From assembly GCA_046292765.1 (NCBI GenBank), contig JBKBQA010000002.1, forward strand, positions 124,001-188,000: a DNA stretch of 64,000 bases, read 5' to 3'. The position numbers were made by a program, and so were the translations under genes. Shown here piece by piece: positions 53,403 through 62,487 of the stretch. Source of the DNA: PGZG01 sp046292765 (GTDB lineage: Bacteria > Pseudomonadota > Gammaproteobacteria > Pseudomonadales > Alcanivoracaceae). The notes beneath the pieces were generated by a model. The model did no database searches, was not told where the DNA came from, and worked only from the letters and a program-made list of their open reading frames with translations. Numbering within the stretch: position 1 is the stretch's first letter; every line of letters starts with the position of its first letter.

Positions 53403-55070
53403 ATGTATGTATTGATCCGCCGCCTCGGCGCTGGCAGTGGCCCGAATCGGGCTTACAAGGATGAAGAGCTGGCGGTCGACGAACTGACCATCGGCCGGGG
53501 CACCGATCAGGGTCTGTTGCTGCAGGGCGATCGTATCGCCTATCAGCATGCGGATATCAGCCTCAGCGCCGGCCAGTGTCGTATCCGCAGTCGTGCGGCC
53601 ACGGGCATCACCGTCAATGGTCGCAGTACCCGGGTCGCGGTACTCAACAAGGGCGATCAGATCCTGATCGGCGACTATCGTTTGATCGTGTTGCCGACGC
53701 CGGATGGTTTTGATCTGGCGCTCAGTCTGGAGTTGCTTGAGCAGCAGGATGCACCGGCGGTTGATCCGTCTGTGTTTAACACCCGCCTTGATGGCGTGAC
53801 CTGGTCGCGGCCGCGGCTCTGGGCCTGGGGGCTGTTTTTGCTGTTGCTGATGGTTGCCCTGGTGCTGCCTGCCATGGTGCTGTTGAAGCCGGATACGGAG
53901 AGCCTGCTGCGCGGCACGCCGTTACCGGATGACAGTCTCTGGTTAAGCGGACCTTTGCATTCTGTCCACAGCACCATCGGCAAGGATTGTCAGGCTTGCC
54001 ATACCACACCGTTCCAGCGCGTCACTAACGACACCTGCATTGCCTGCCATGAAAGTACCGCTTTGCATATACCCGTTGATCATCCTGATCTGCCGATGTT
54101 TGACGGTGAGCGCTGCGCTTCCTGTCACCACGAGCACAATGGTGAGGCGCGGATGGTGTTTGAGGATCAGCGCTTTTGTGCCAGCTGCCATAATGATCTG
54201 GGCCGACGCATGACGACATCACCTCAGGTAGAACGGGCCACGGATTTTCTTGCCGATCATCCGCCGTTCCGCCTCAGCTTGCTGGAATGGCAAGCGGATA
54301 CGCGTAGCTGGTTGCAGGGGCATCGTCGCGAGGTCAGTGCCAGCCTGCGTGAGAACAGCCACCTGAAATTTGACCACGCCCTGCATCTGGACGCGGAAGG
54401 GATCAAGAATGACGACGGTGTCTGGGAGGTGCTGGCATGCGGCAATTGTCACCAGCCGGCACTGGATGGCATCAACATGGCGCCGGTGAGCATGGAGCAG
54501 CACTGCGCCCATTGTCACGGCCTGGCATTCGATCCGCTGGATCCGAAGCGGGTGGTGCCTCATGGTCGTCCGGAGCAAGTGCTGGCGAATTTGCGCGAAT
54601 ACTACAGCGGCCGTTTCATCCAGAACCGTGCGGAAGAGGGTGATATCCGCGCCCTGCGACCGGGGCAGGGTGACAATCTTTCCCGCCTGCAGCGCGAAGG
54701 TCTGGCCTGGGTCGAGAATCGCAGTCTGGCCGTGGCGGAAGACATGTTCGAGCGACGTGCCTGTGTCACCTGCCATGAGGTTGAGCGGACCAACCAGCAA
54801 CCTGCAGAGTGGTGGGTCAAGCCGGTGCGGTTGAACAGCCGCTGGTTTGTCTCCAGCGAGTTTCCGCATCAGCGCCATACCAAAATGGAATGTGCAGACT
54901 GCCATGCGGCGACGGATTCCAGCGAAGCCAGTGATGTGCTGATGCCGGATATCGCCGTCTGTCAGGATTGCCATGTCGGTCAGCAGGCATCATCGGGACT
55001 GCGTTCCGGTTGCATCAGTTGTCACAGCTATCATCAGTTTGATGGCCATGGCGCGGGCGTGCAGCCATGA
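53403..55070 (+). CDS. FHA domain, transmembrane helix and ten-heme cytochrome c fusion protein
   Basis: 555 residues. Residues 1-105: FHA-like phosphopeptide-binding domain (TIGRGTDQGLLL, RIAYQHADIS with the conserved His, VNG). A single helix at about 139-161 follows. Residues 180-555 contain ten CXXCH motifs (Cys at 196, 212, 238, 259, 346, 368, 454, 497, 520, 537). No signal peptide; the natural topology is N-in/C-out, with the FHA in the cytoplasm and the hemes in the periplasm. It would take electrons from the membrane protein encoded upstream. FHA-multiheme fusions are unusual. Confidence 0.88.
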   Translation: MYVLIRRLGAGSGPNRAYKDEELAVDELTIGRGTDQGLLLQGDRIAYQHADISLSAGQCRIRSRAATGITVNGRSTRVAVLNKGDQILIGDYRLIVLPTPDGFDLALSLELLEQQDAPAVDPSVFNTRLDGVTWSRPRLWAWGLFLLLLMVALVLPAMVLLKPDTESLLRGTPLPDDSLWLSGPLHSVHSTIGKDCQACHTTPFQRVTNDTCIACHESTALHIPVDHPDLPMFDGERCASCHHEHNGEARMVFEDQRFCASCHNDLGRRMTTSPQVERATDFLADHPPFRLSLLEWQADTRSWLQGHRREVSASLRENSHLKFDHALHLDAEGIKNDDGVWEVLACGNCHQPALDGINMAPVSMEQHCAHCHGLAFDPLDPKRVVPHGRPEQVLANLREYYSGRFIQNRAEEGDIRALRPGQGDNLSRLQREGLAWVENRSLAVAEDMFERRACVTCHEVERTNQQPAEWWVKPVRLNSRWFVSSEFPHQRHTKMECADCHAATDSSEASDVLMPDIAVCQDCHVGQQASSGLRSGCISCHSYHQFDGHGAGVQP

Positions 55071-56998
55071 AGCGATTTGGCTGGCTGATGCTGTTGTTGG
55101 CCGGTTGTGGCGGCGACTCCCTGCCACAGGGGGGATGTGATGGCAGCTGTGTGACGGCGGCAAGTTTTCTGTCCACCATCGACGTGGAAAATATTATTGC
55201 CGCCGCCGAGCTTGAAGCGAACCAGCGCGGCATTGCGGCCACCATTGCCGTATCCGACCGGGTTGGCAATGTGTTGGCGGTCTATCAAATGCCCGGTGCT
55301 GCCGCCGAGGTCACCATCGCCTCACCGTATCCGGTTAGTGGCGGGCTGGAAAACATCAGCTTTATTCCGGCGACGTTGGCCGCCATCAGTAAGGCCATAA
55401 CCGGCGCCTATCTGTCCAGCGAAGGCAACGCCTTCAGCACCCGCTCGGCGAGTCAGATTGTTCAGGAACATTTCAATCCGGGTGAGCGCAATCAGCCCGG
55501 CGGTCCGTTATTCGGTGTCCAGTTCTCCCAGCTTGCCTGTTCTGATCTGATGGTGCGTGTGGCCGACGGCAGTCATGGCCCCAAGCATGCACCACTGGGG
55601 CTGTCCGCTGATCCCGGCGGCTTCCCGCTATATCGAGACGGTACCCTGGTGGGTGGTATTGGTGTGGTGGTGGACGACCGCTACAGCTTTGATGAGCAAC
55701 CGGCAGATCGGGACATCTCAGCCGATGAGACCATCGCGCTGGCCGGCAGTCGCGGTTTGCTGGCACCACAGGACCGGCGGGCAGACCGCATTACCGTAGA
55801 AGGCAAACAGCTGCGCTTCAGTGACATGGCCGTCAGTTCAGTGCAGACCCGCCACCAGCCGCTGCCGTTGTTTGCTGATCTGTCTGGCGTGTTGGTCAGT
55901 GTGCCGGGATATTTCGACGCTGGTGGAGGCGTTGTCGCGGGGCAGGCCTTCAGCACCAGTGCATCCGGTATTCGCGCGGATACCGAGAACCTGTTCCCTG
56001 GTCGCGATGCCTTTGTGTTGGTCGATGCCGCAGATGCGCCACGTTATCCGCCGACAGCGGCCAACGATGGTGGTGATGGTCTGACGCTCACAGAGGTGGA
56101 GACCCTTCTGGATCAGGCGCTGCAGCTGGCAAACCGGGCCCGGGCTCAGATTCGTCGGCCACTGGGCAGTCAGGCGCGGGTGACCATCAGTGTGGTGGAT
56201 CGCAATGGGGTGGTGTTGGGTCTGGTGCGAACCCGTGACGCACCGGTGTTCGGTATCGATGTGTCGTTGCAGAAAGCCCGCACTGCTACCTTTTTTTCCA
56301 GCGCTGCCGCCGCTGCCGAATTGCAGGCGCTGCCAGCGGCGGAGTATCTCGGCCCAGTGCTGGTTGGCGGTGCGCCAACGGTGGCGCAGAGCATCAGCAT
56401 CGCCGACTACGTCGATGCGCTAAGACTGGTGCTCGACATTCCTGCGGCGCTGGCCGATGGCGCCATTGCCTTCAGTGATCGTGCTGTTGGCAATCTGTCA
56501 CGGCCGTTTTTTCCGGATGGCCTGCGCAATGCGCCCCATGGCCCGCTGTCGAAACCGGCCGGTGAGTGGAGTCCGTTTTCCACCGGCCTGCAACTGGATG
56601 TGAGTTACAACCAGATCATTGGCCATGTCGCCTTTGCTGCCGGCTTGAGTGGCGCCGATGTGGCAACGGGATGCAGCACCATCAGTCGCGTTACCCCTGG
56701 TGGCAATGTCGATCCGATTGGCAACGGACTGCAGATATTCCCAGGTAGTGTGCCGGTGTATCGTGCTGGCACGCTGGTGGGCGGTGTTGGCGTTTCCGGT
56801 GATGGCATTGATCAGGACGACATGATCGCTTTTCTGGCGGTGCACCAGAGCGGCGAAATACTCGGCACCCTGAACAACGCCCCGGCGATGGTGCGTGCCG
56901 ACCAGCTCACTCCGCAGGGTACCCGGTTGCGTTATGTGCAGTGTCCACAGGCGCCGTTTCTGGATGGCAACGAGCAGACCCCATGCACAGGCAAATGA
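55067..56998 (+). CDS. Lipoprotein with two HbpS/GlcG-like domains
   Basis: 643 residues. Lipobox LLAGC with Cys14; the residue after it is Gly, so outer-membrane sorting is possible. Two domains related to GlcG/HbpS (DUF336) flank a linker: the first at about 28-255 (IAATIAVSDRVGNVLAVYQMPGA ... GTLVGGIGVVVDD) and the second at about 345-625 (VTISVVDRNGVVLGLVRTRDAP ... GTLVGGVGVSGDG). HbpS of Streptomyces binds heme or iron, so a heme-binding role is plausible. The start overlaps the upstream stop. Confidence 0.82.
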   Translation: MKRFGWLMLLLAGCGGDSLPQGGCDGSCVTAASFLSTIDVENIIAAAELEANQRGIAATIAVSDRVGNVLAVYQMPGAAAEVTIASPYPVSGGLENISFIPATLAAISKAITGAYLSSEGNAFSTRSASQIVQEHFNPGERNQPGGPLFGVQFSQLACSDLMVRVADGSHGPKHAPLGLSADPGGFPLYRDGTLVGGIGVVVDDRYSFDEQPADRDISADETIALAGSRGLLAPQDRRADRITVEGKQLRFSDMAVSSVQTRHQPLPLFADLSGVLVSVPGYFDAGGGVVAGQAFSTSASGIRADTENLFPGRDAFVLVDAADAPRYPPTAANDGGDGLTLTEVETLLDQALQLANRARAQIRRPLGSQARVTISVVDRNGVVLGLVRTRDAPVFGIDVSLQKARTATFFSSAAAAAELQALPAAEYLGPVLVGGAPTVAQSISIADYVDALRLVLDIPAALADGAIAFSDRAVGNLSRPFFPDGLRNAPHGPLSKPAGEWSPFSTGLQLDVSYNQIIGHVAFAAGLSGADVATGCSTISRVTPGGNVDPIGNGLQIFPGSVPVYRAGTLVGGVGVSGDGIDQDDMIAFLAVHQSGEILGTLNNAPAMVRADQLTPQGTRLRYVQCPQAPFLDGNEQTPCTGK

Positions 56999-58731
56999 TG
57001 ATCCGCTACGGCGTGGCCATGATCGCCTTTACCCTCTGCATGCCGGGGCTGGCAGTCTGCCCGGACGACGCTGACCCACCGCAGGTGCGATTGCCGGGTA
57101 AGGAAGTCACCAGCCGCCAGCGGCAGCTGTGCAACAACAACGCCATTCCACCGGCGCCGTTGTTTCAGGATCAGCCACTGCAGGCGGTGCCGGATCGCTG
57201 GCGGATCGTTGACAGTTTGCCGGGGTATGACAACAGCCTCTGGAATCCCTACCAGCGTAATGTGCTGAAAGGTGACAAGCCGGTCTATGGTGAATGGTTC
57301 TTTGCCGTCACCGCCATCTCCGATACCGTACTGGAATTACGTGATATCCCCACGCCGGTGGGCAACCAGACCAGCGCTGACAGCGGCGACATTGATGTGT
57401 TTGGCAGTGGCGAGCAGGTTACGTTCAACCAGAACCTGCTGGTGGAGCTGGTCTGGCTGCGCGGCGATACCGTGTTCCGTCCGCCGGACTGGGAGTTTCG
57501 CTTTATTCCGGTGTTCAACTTCAATCGCACCGAAGTCGAGGAAGTGCGAGCCCTTTATATCGATCCCCGTCAAGGCGACAGCCGCAACGACAGCCATGTC
57601 GGCGTACAGGGCGCCTTTGTTGATTACCATATTCGCAATGTCTCCGACCGCTACGATTTCGACAGCATCCGGGTCGGCATCCAGCCATTCAATGCGGATT
57701 TCCGTGGTTTCCTGTTTCAGGATAGCCCGTTCGGTGTGCGCCTGTTCGGTACCCGCGACAATAATATCTTCCAGTACAATCTGGCCTGGTTCCGGCGATT
57801 GGAAAAAGATACCAATAGCGGCCTGAACGATATCGGTGTGCGGATGCGCGACGACGATGTGTTTGTCGCCAACCTGTACTGGCAGGATTTTCTTCGACTC
57901 GGCTTTATCAGCCAGTTCACGCTGCTGCATAACCGCAATCGCGAGAACAATTTTTTCTACGATAACAACGGTTTTATTGCCCGCCCGGCCTCCCTTGGCC
58001 GGGAAGTGCCGCGCGATTACGATATCACCTACCTCGGCTATAACGGCGACGGTCACCTCGGACGCCTTAACCTGACAGCCTCCCTGTATGCTGCGGCAGG
58101 CCGCAATGCTCCGGGGGTGATGAATGACCAGACCACCTCCGTGCGCGCCACTTTCGCAGCCTTCGAGGCCGGCATCGACATGGACTGGATTCGGCTGCGC
58201 GCTACGGCGGTGCATGCCTCCGGCGATCGCAATCCGTTTGATGATGTCGAGACCGGCTTTGATGCGGTGTTCGAGAACCCGATTATCGCAGGCGCTGACA
58301 CCAGCTTTTGGATTCGTCAGGGTGTGCCCTTCATTGCCGGTGGTGGCGTTACCCTGTCAACCCGCAACGGCCTGCTGCCGAATCTGCGTTCTTCGAAAGA
58401 GCATGGTCAGTCCAACTTCACCAATCCGGGCCTGCGCTTGCTCGGCGTCGGCGCGGATCTGGATATGACCCCGACCACGCGCCTGAGCTTCAACGTCAAT
58501 CATCTTGCCTTCGATCGCACCGAAGTGATTGAAGTGCTGAGACAGCAAGACAGTATTGATCGTGAAATCGGCTGGGACGTTTCGGCGGCGCTGATTTGGC
58601 GACCGATGGCGATCCAGAATGTGGTTGCGCGCCTGTCGGTGGCGCAGCTGCTGCCCGGAGCAGGCTTTGATGATCTGTTCGACCGTGGGTCCCGCTATTC
58701 GGTACTCGGTAACCTGATCCTGACCTACTGA
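56995..58731 (+). CDS. Outer-membrane beta-barrel protein of the cytochrome locus
   Basis: 578 residues. Signal peptide of about 20 residues (ends GLAVC). The mature part alternates short amphipathic strands with Asp/Asn/Arg-rich turns (for example FRFIPVFNFNRTEVEEVRAL, LNLTASLYAAAG, LSFNVNHLAFDRT) and ends in an aromatic residue (LILTY), the usual BAM-recognised end of barrels. Two Cys lie near the mature N-terminus. By position it could be the porin of a porin-cytochrome conduit (MtrB/PioB-like), but I see no clear MtrB signature. ATG overlaps the previous stop (ATGATG). Confidence 0.72.
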   Translation: MMIRYGVAMIAFTLCMPGLAVCPDDADPPQVRLPGKEVTSRQRQLCNNNAIPPAPLFQDQPLQAVPDRWRIVDSLPGYDNSLWNPYQRNVLKGDKPVYGEWFFAVTAISDTVLELRDIPTPVGNQTSADSGDIDVFGSGEQVTFNQNLLVELVWLRGDTVFRPPDWEFRFIPVFNFNRTEVEEVRALYIDPRQGDSRNDSHVGVQGAFVDYHIRNVSDRYDFDSIRVGIQPFNADFRGFLFQDSPFGVRLFGTRDNNIFQYNLAWFRRLEKDTNSGLNDIGVRMRDDDVFVANLYWQDFLRLGFISQFTLLHNRNRENNFFYDNNGFIARPASLGREVPRDYDITYLGYNGDGHLGRLNLTASLYAAAGRNAPGVMNDQTTSVRATFAAFEAGIDMDWIRLRATAVHASGDRNPFDDVETGFDAVFENPIIAGADTSFWIRQGVPFIAGGGVTLSTRNGLLPNLRSSKEHGQSNFTNPGLRLLGVGADLDMTPTTRLSFNVNHLAFDRTEVIEVLRQQDSIDREIGWDVSAALIWRPMAIQNVVARLSVAQLLPGAGFDDLFDRGSRYSVLGNLILTY

Positions 58732-58737
58732 GGGACT

Positions 58738-61700
58738 ATGAAAAACGGAGTGTACACCCGGTTCTGTCTTGTTGCTGTCTGGCTGCTTGCGCTGCTGTTT
58801 GCGCCGGGCTATGCCGCTGACGCACCGGTGGTCAAACAGGCCAACCGGATTACCGCACCGCCGGCGCCATCGTTCCAGACACCCGCAGACGCGGTGCGCA
58901 AGAGCAGTGGCTGCGGCAGTTGCCACAGCGCATCGGACAGCAAGACCATGCACGCCAATCCGGCCGTGGTGCTCGGCTGCACTGACTGTCATGGTGGCAA
59001 TGCCGGCGTCTATCGTCCCGACAACAGCCACCGTGATGATCCGGCGTTCTTCGAGGCCATGAAGCAGGCCCATGTGTTGCCGGATTATGCCGACAAGTGG
59101 CGCTGGCCGCGCAGCAGCAACCCGCCGATCAGCTACACCTTGCTGAACAAGGAGGCGCCGGAATATATCCGTTTCGTCAATCCGTCAGATTACCGCATCG
59201 TCCGCGAGGGTTGTGGTAGCTGCCATATGCCACAGATTCTGGCAGCGGAGCGTTCCATCATGGCCACCGGCGCCATGCTCTGGGGTGGCGCCGCTTACAA
59301 CAACGGTATTCTGCCCTATAAACGCTACATACTCGGCGAGGGCTATACCCGCGATGGCCAGCCGGCGGCGATAACGCCGTTAATGGAACCCACCGAGGAC
59401 ATGACCCATCGTTTCGGCGCCCTGAATACCCTGTTGCCGTTGCCAGCCTGGGAAACGGTTAAACCCGGCGACGTGTTCCGGGTGTTCGAGGACGGCGGTC
59501 GCAATATCAACAGCCTGTTCCCGGAAGTCGGCAATCCCAATTCACTCGGACTGATCCAGCGCCTTGAAGAGCCCGGCCGACCGGACGTCAAGCAGTCCAA
59601 TCGTGGTCCGGGTACCGGTGGCCGGATTGCGGTGCCGGTGATCAACATCACCAAAACTCGCCTGAACGATCCGCTGATGTGGTTTCTTGGCACCAACGAT
59701 CAGCCCGGCGATTATCGCAGCTCGGGCTGTGCGTCCTGCCATGTGGTTTATGCCAACGACCGCGATCCCCGCCATAGCGGTCCTTACGCCAAACATGGTC
59801 ACTGGGGGACCAGCGCCAGCGCCGATCCGCTGATTCCGAGAGACGAGCCGGGCCATCCGATCCGTCACCAGTTCACTCGTGCCATTCCCACCAGTCAGTG
59901 CATGGTTTGTCACATGCACCAGCCGAACATGTTCATGAACACCTATCTCGGCTACACCATGTGGGATTACGAGGCCGATGCGCCTTTTATGTGGCCAGAG
60001 AAGCAGCATTACCCGTCCGACGAGGAAATGCGTCAGGTCTACGACCGTAATCCCGAGGGCGCAGTAGCGCGTGGCAAGTGGCGCGACCTCAACTTCCTGT
60101 CGTCGGTGTGGGAGCTGAACCCGCAGTTAAAGGACACCCAGTTTGCCGACTACCATGGCCATGGCTGGAATTTCCGCGCTGTATTCAAACGTGATCGCAA
60201 GGGCAACCTGCTGGACGCGGATGGCGCGCTGGTGTCTGCAGACGATCCGGAGAAATTCAGCAAAGCAGTGCATTTGTCATCCATCCACGTGGATGTGGGC
60301 ATGCACTGTGTGGATTGCCACTTCAGTCAGGACAGTCATGGCAATGGTCATCTGTATGGCGAGGTGGGTCATGCGGTGGAGATCGGCTGCAAGGATTGTC
60401 ACGGTACCGCGGACAACTATCCGACGCTGCGCACCAGTGGTGCGGCAGCGCCGGCCGGTGGCCATGATCTGTCCATGCTGCGCAATCCGGATGGCCAGAA
60501 GCGGTTCGAGTGGGTACAGGGCAAGCTGATTCAGCGTTCGCTGCTGACACCGGGGCTGGAGTGGCAGATGAGTCTGGTGAAGGACTCGGTGAATCCGAAA
60601 CACGGGAATTACAACGCCAAAGCTGCCCGCGCCAAACTGATGAGCCGCGATACCAACTCGATGGCCTGGGGATTGTCGGTGCAGTCGTCGGATCGTGCCC
60701 ACCGTGATGAGGATTTCGAGTGCTACACCTGCCACACCTCATGGACCACCTCTTGCGGCGGTTGCCATCTGCCCATTGAAGCCAACTGGAAGACCGAGCG
60801 GCATCACTACGAGGGTGGCGAAAGCCGCAATTACGCCACCTACAATCCGCAGGTTGCCCGTGATGAGATGTTCATGCTCGGCAAACGCGGGCCGGTGCAT
60901 GATGGCCGTATCGCGCCCACTCGTTCCACCTCGGCGCTGGTGCTCAGCTCCACCAATGCCAACCGCGAGCGCATCTATATCCAGCAACCGCCGGTGGCGG
61001 CCAGTGGCTACAGTTCCCAGGCGTTCAATCCGCATTATCCGCACACGGAGCGACGCACCGAGACCAAGACCTGCACCGACTGTCATCTGTCTGAGGACAA
61101 CGACAACAACGCCATCATGGCGCAGCTGTTGATGCTTGGTACCAACTACATCAACTTTGTTGGCCGCTTTGCCTGGCTGGGTGGCGACGGTGGAGTAGAG
61201 GCCGTGGCAGTCACCGAATGGGATGAGCCGCAGGCTGTGTTCGGTTCTTATCTGCATCGCTATGCCTACCCGGACTGGTATCAGCAGCACCTGCGCCGCG
61301 ACATGAAACTGCAGGAGCAATACAGCCATCGCGGCGATCGGGCCGGTTGCGTGCAGATGCGTGGAGAGTACCTGTTTGTGGCCGAGGGTCGACGGGGCTT
61401 CCGGGTGTATGACATTGCCGGGATCGATAACAAGGGCGTGTCACAACGCATCATCACTGCGCCATTCAGTCCGCTTGGTCACAATGCCAGGGTGCCGAGC
61501 CGAAATGCCACCTGCATGGCACTGGCCACTAACCAGCCGGTGGATCCACGCCGCAATGTCGGCGACCTGATGCGGGTGGAGAATCTGGAGCAGCCATTCC
61601 ACCCGATCTACTCCTATGCAGTGATTACCGATGCCGAGGAGGGTTTGATCGTGGTGGATATCACCACCTTTGCCGATGGTGAGTTCCGCAACAATTTCCT

Positions 61701-62487
61701 CAAACGCGCCGTGACCTGGAACGACGATGGCATCCTCAATGGCGCCCGCCACATCACCCTTGGCGGTTACTATGCCTATGTCGCCACCCCCGAGGCGCTG
61801 GTGATCCTGTCGCTGGATGACCCGCTGGCGCCGCAGCTGGTCAAGCGGATTCCGTTGCAGGATGTCCGGGCTTCTGCTTTGCAGTTCCGTTATCTGATCG
61901 TCACCCATGCGGGCGGCGTCAGCGCCGTGGATGTGACCCTGCCGGAGCAAGCCCGGCTGGTCAGCAACAACACCATTGCGCTGGCCGATGCACAGCGACT
62001 GCATCTGGCTCGTGCCTATGCCTATGTGGCGGCAGGTCAGGACGGGCTGGTGATTATCGATATGGAGAATCCGGAGAAGCTGCGTCTTTACCAGCGCTAT
62101 ACCGCTGCCGGGGCGCTGACAGACAGCCGTGATGTGATTGTTGCCAGCACCAATGCGTCGGCCTTCGCCTATGTGGCCGATGGCAAGGGCGGTCTCAAGG
62201 TGATTCAGTTGACGTCGCCGGCCAGCCAGCCAAACTTCTACGGTTTCAACCCGTCACCGGTGCCACAACTGATTGCCGTGGCAGATACTCGCTATCCGGC
62301 CCTGTCTCTGTCCCGTGGTTTGGAGCGAGACCGCGGTGTCGATGAAACCGGTGGTCAGATGGCGGTGTTCGGTCGCCATGGCTCCCGTCCCTTTACCCTC
62401 GAAGAAATGCGCCGGTTATTTCTCAACACCGATGGCAAGCCCTGGTTTGTCACAGACCGCGTCACACCAACGGGAGGTCAACGATGA
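58738..62487 (+). CDS. Secreted ten-heme cytochrome c with C-terminal LVIVD beta-propeller
   Basis: 1249 residues. Signal peptide to about residue 27 (ends GYAADA). Ten CXXCH motifs lie in residues 59-783 (Cys at 59, 81, 159, 331, 388, 524, 551, 662, 673, 779), widely spaced with His-rich segments between. Residues about 860-1190 hold six LVIVD-type repeats (such as YLFVAEGRRGFRVYDI, EEGLIVVDI, YAYVAAGQDGLVIIDM, FAYVADGKGGLKVIQL), predicted to form a beta-propeller. AGGGAC precedes the ATG. No lipobox, so periplasmic or secreted. It is the largest protein here. Confidence 0.88.
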   Translation: MKNGVYTRFCLVAVWLLALLFAPGYAADAPVVKQANRITAPPAPSFQTPADAVRKSSGCGSCHSASDSKTMHANPAVVLGCTDCHGGNAGVYRPDNSHRDDPAFFEAMKQAHVLPDYADKWRWPRSSNPPISYTLLNKEAPEYIRFVNPSDYRIVREGCGSCHMPQILAAERSIMATGAMLWGGAAYNNGILPYKRYILGEGYTRDGQPAAITPLMEPTEDMTHRFGALNTLLPLPAWETVKPGDVFRVFEDGGRNINSLFPEVGNPNSLGLIQRLEEPGRPDVKQSNRGPGTGGRIAVPVINITKTRLNDPLMWFLGTNDQPGDYRSSGCASCHVVYANDRDPRHSGPYAKHGHWGTSASADPLIPRDEPGHPIRHQFTRAIPTSQCMVCHMHQPNMFMNTYLGYTMWDYEADAPFMWPEKQHYPSDEEMRQVYDRNPEGAVARGKWRDLNFLSSVWELNPQLKDTQFADYHGHGWNFRAVFKRDRKGNLLDADGALVSADDPEKFSKAVHLSSIHVDVGMHCVDCHFSQDSHGNGHLYGEVGHAVEIGCKDCHGTADNYPTLRTSGAAAPAGGHDLSMLRNPDGQKRFEWVQGKLIQRSLLTPGLEWQMSLVKDSVNPKHGNYNAKAARAKLMSRDTNSMAWGLSVQSSDRAHRDEDFECYTCHTSWTTSCGGCHLPIEANWKTERHHYEGGESRNYATYNPQVARDEMFMLGKRGPVHDGRIAPTRSTSALVLSSTNANRERIYIQQPPVAASGYSSQAFNPHYPHTERRTETKTCTDCHLSEDNDNNAIMAQLLMLGTNYINFVGRFAWLGGDGGVEAVAVTEWDEPQAVFGSYLHRYAYPDWYQQHLRRDMKLQEQYSHRGDRAGCVQMRGEYLFVAEGRRGFRVYDIAGIDNKGVSQRIITAPFSPLGHNARVPSRNATCMALATNQPVDPRRNVGDLMRVENLEQPFHPIYSYAVITDAEEGLIVVDITTFADGEFRNNFLKRAVTWNDDGILNGARHITLGGYYAYVATPEALVILSLDDPLAPQLVKRIPLQDVRASALQFRYLIVTHAGGVSAVDVTLPEQARLVSNNTIALADAQRLHLARAYAYVAAGQDGLVIIDMENPEKLRLYQRYTAAGALTDSRDVIVASTNASAFAYVADGKGGLKVIQLTSPASQPNFYGFNPSPVPQLIAVADTRYPALSLSRGLERDRGVDETGGQMAVFGRHGSRPFTLEEMRRLFLNTDGKPWFVTDRVTPTGGQR

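Noticed and set aside
54219..54974. Minus-strand frame of 251 codons inside the FHA-cytochrome gene
   Set aside because: The sense strand has ten CXXCH motifs and domain structure; the antisense product is a shadow.
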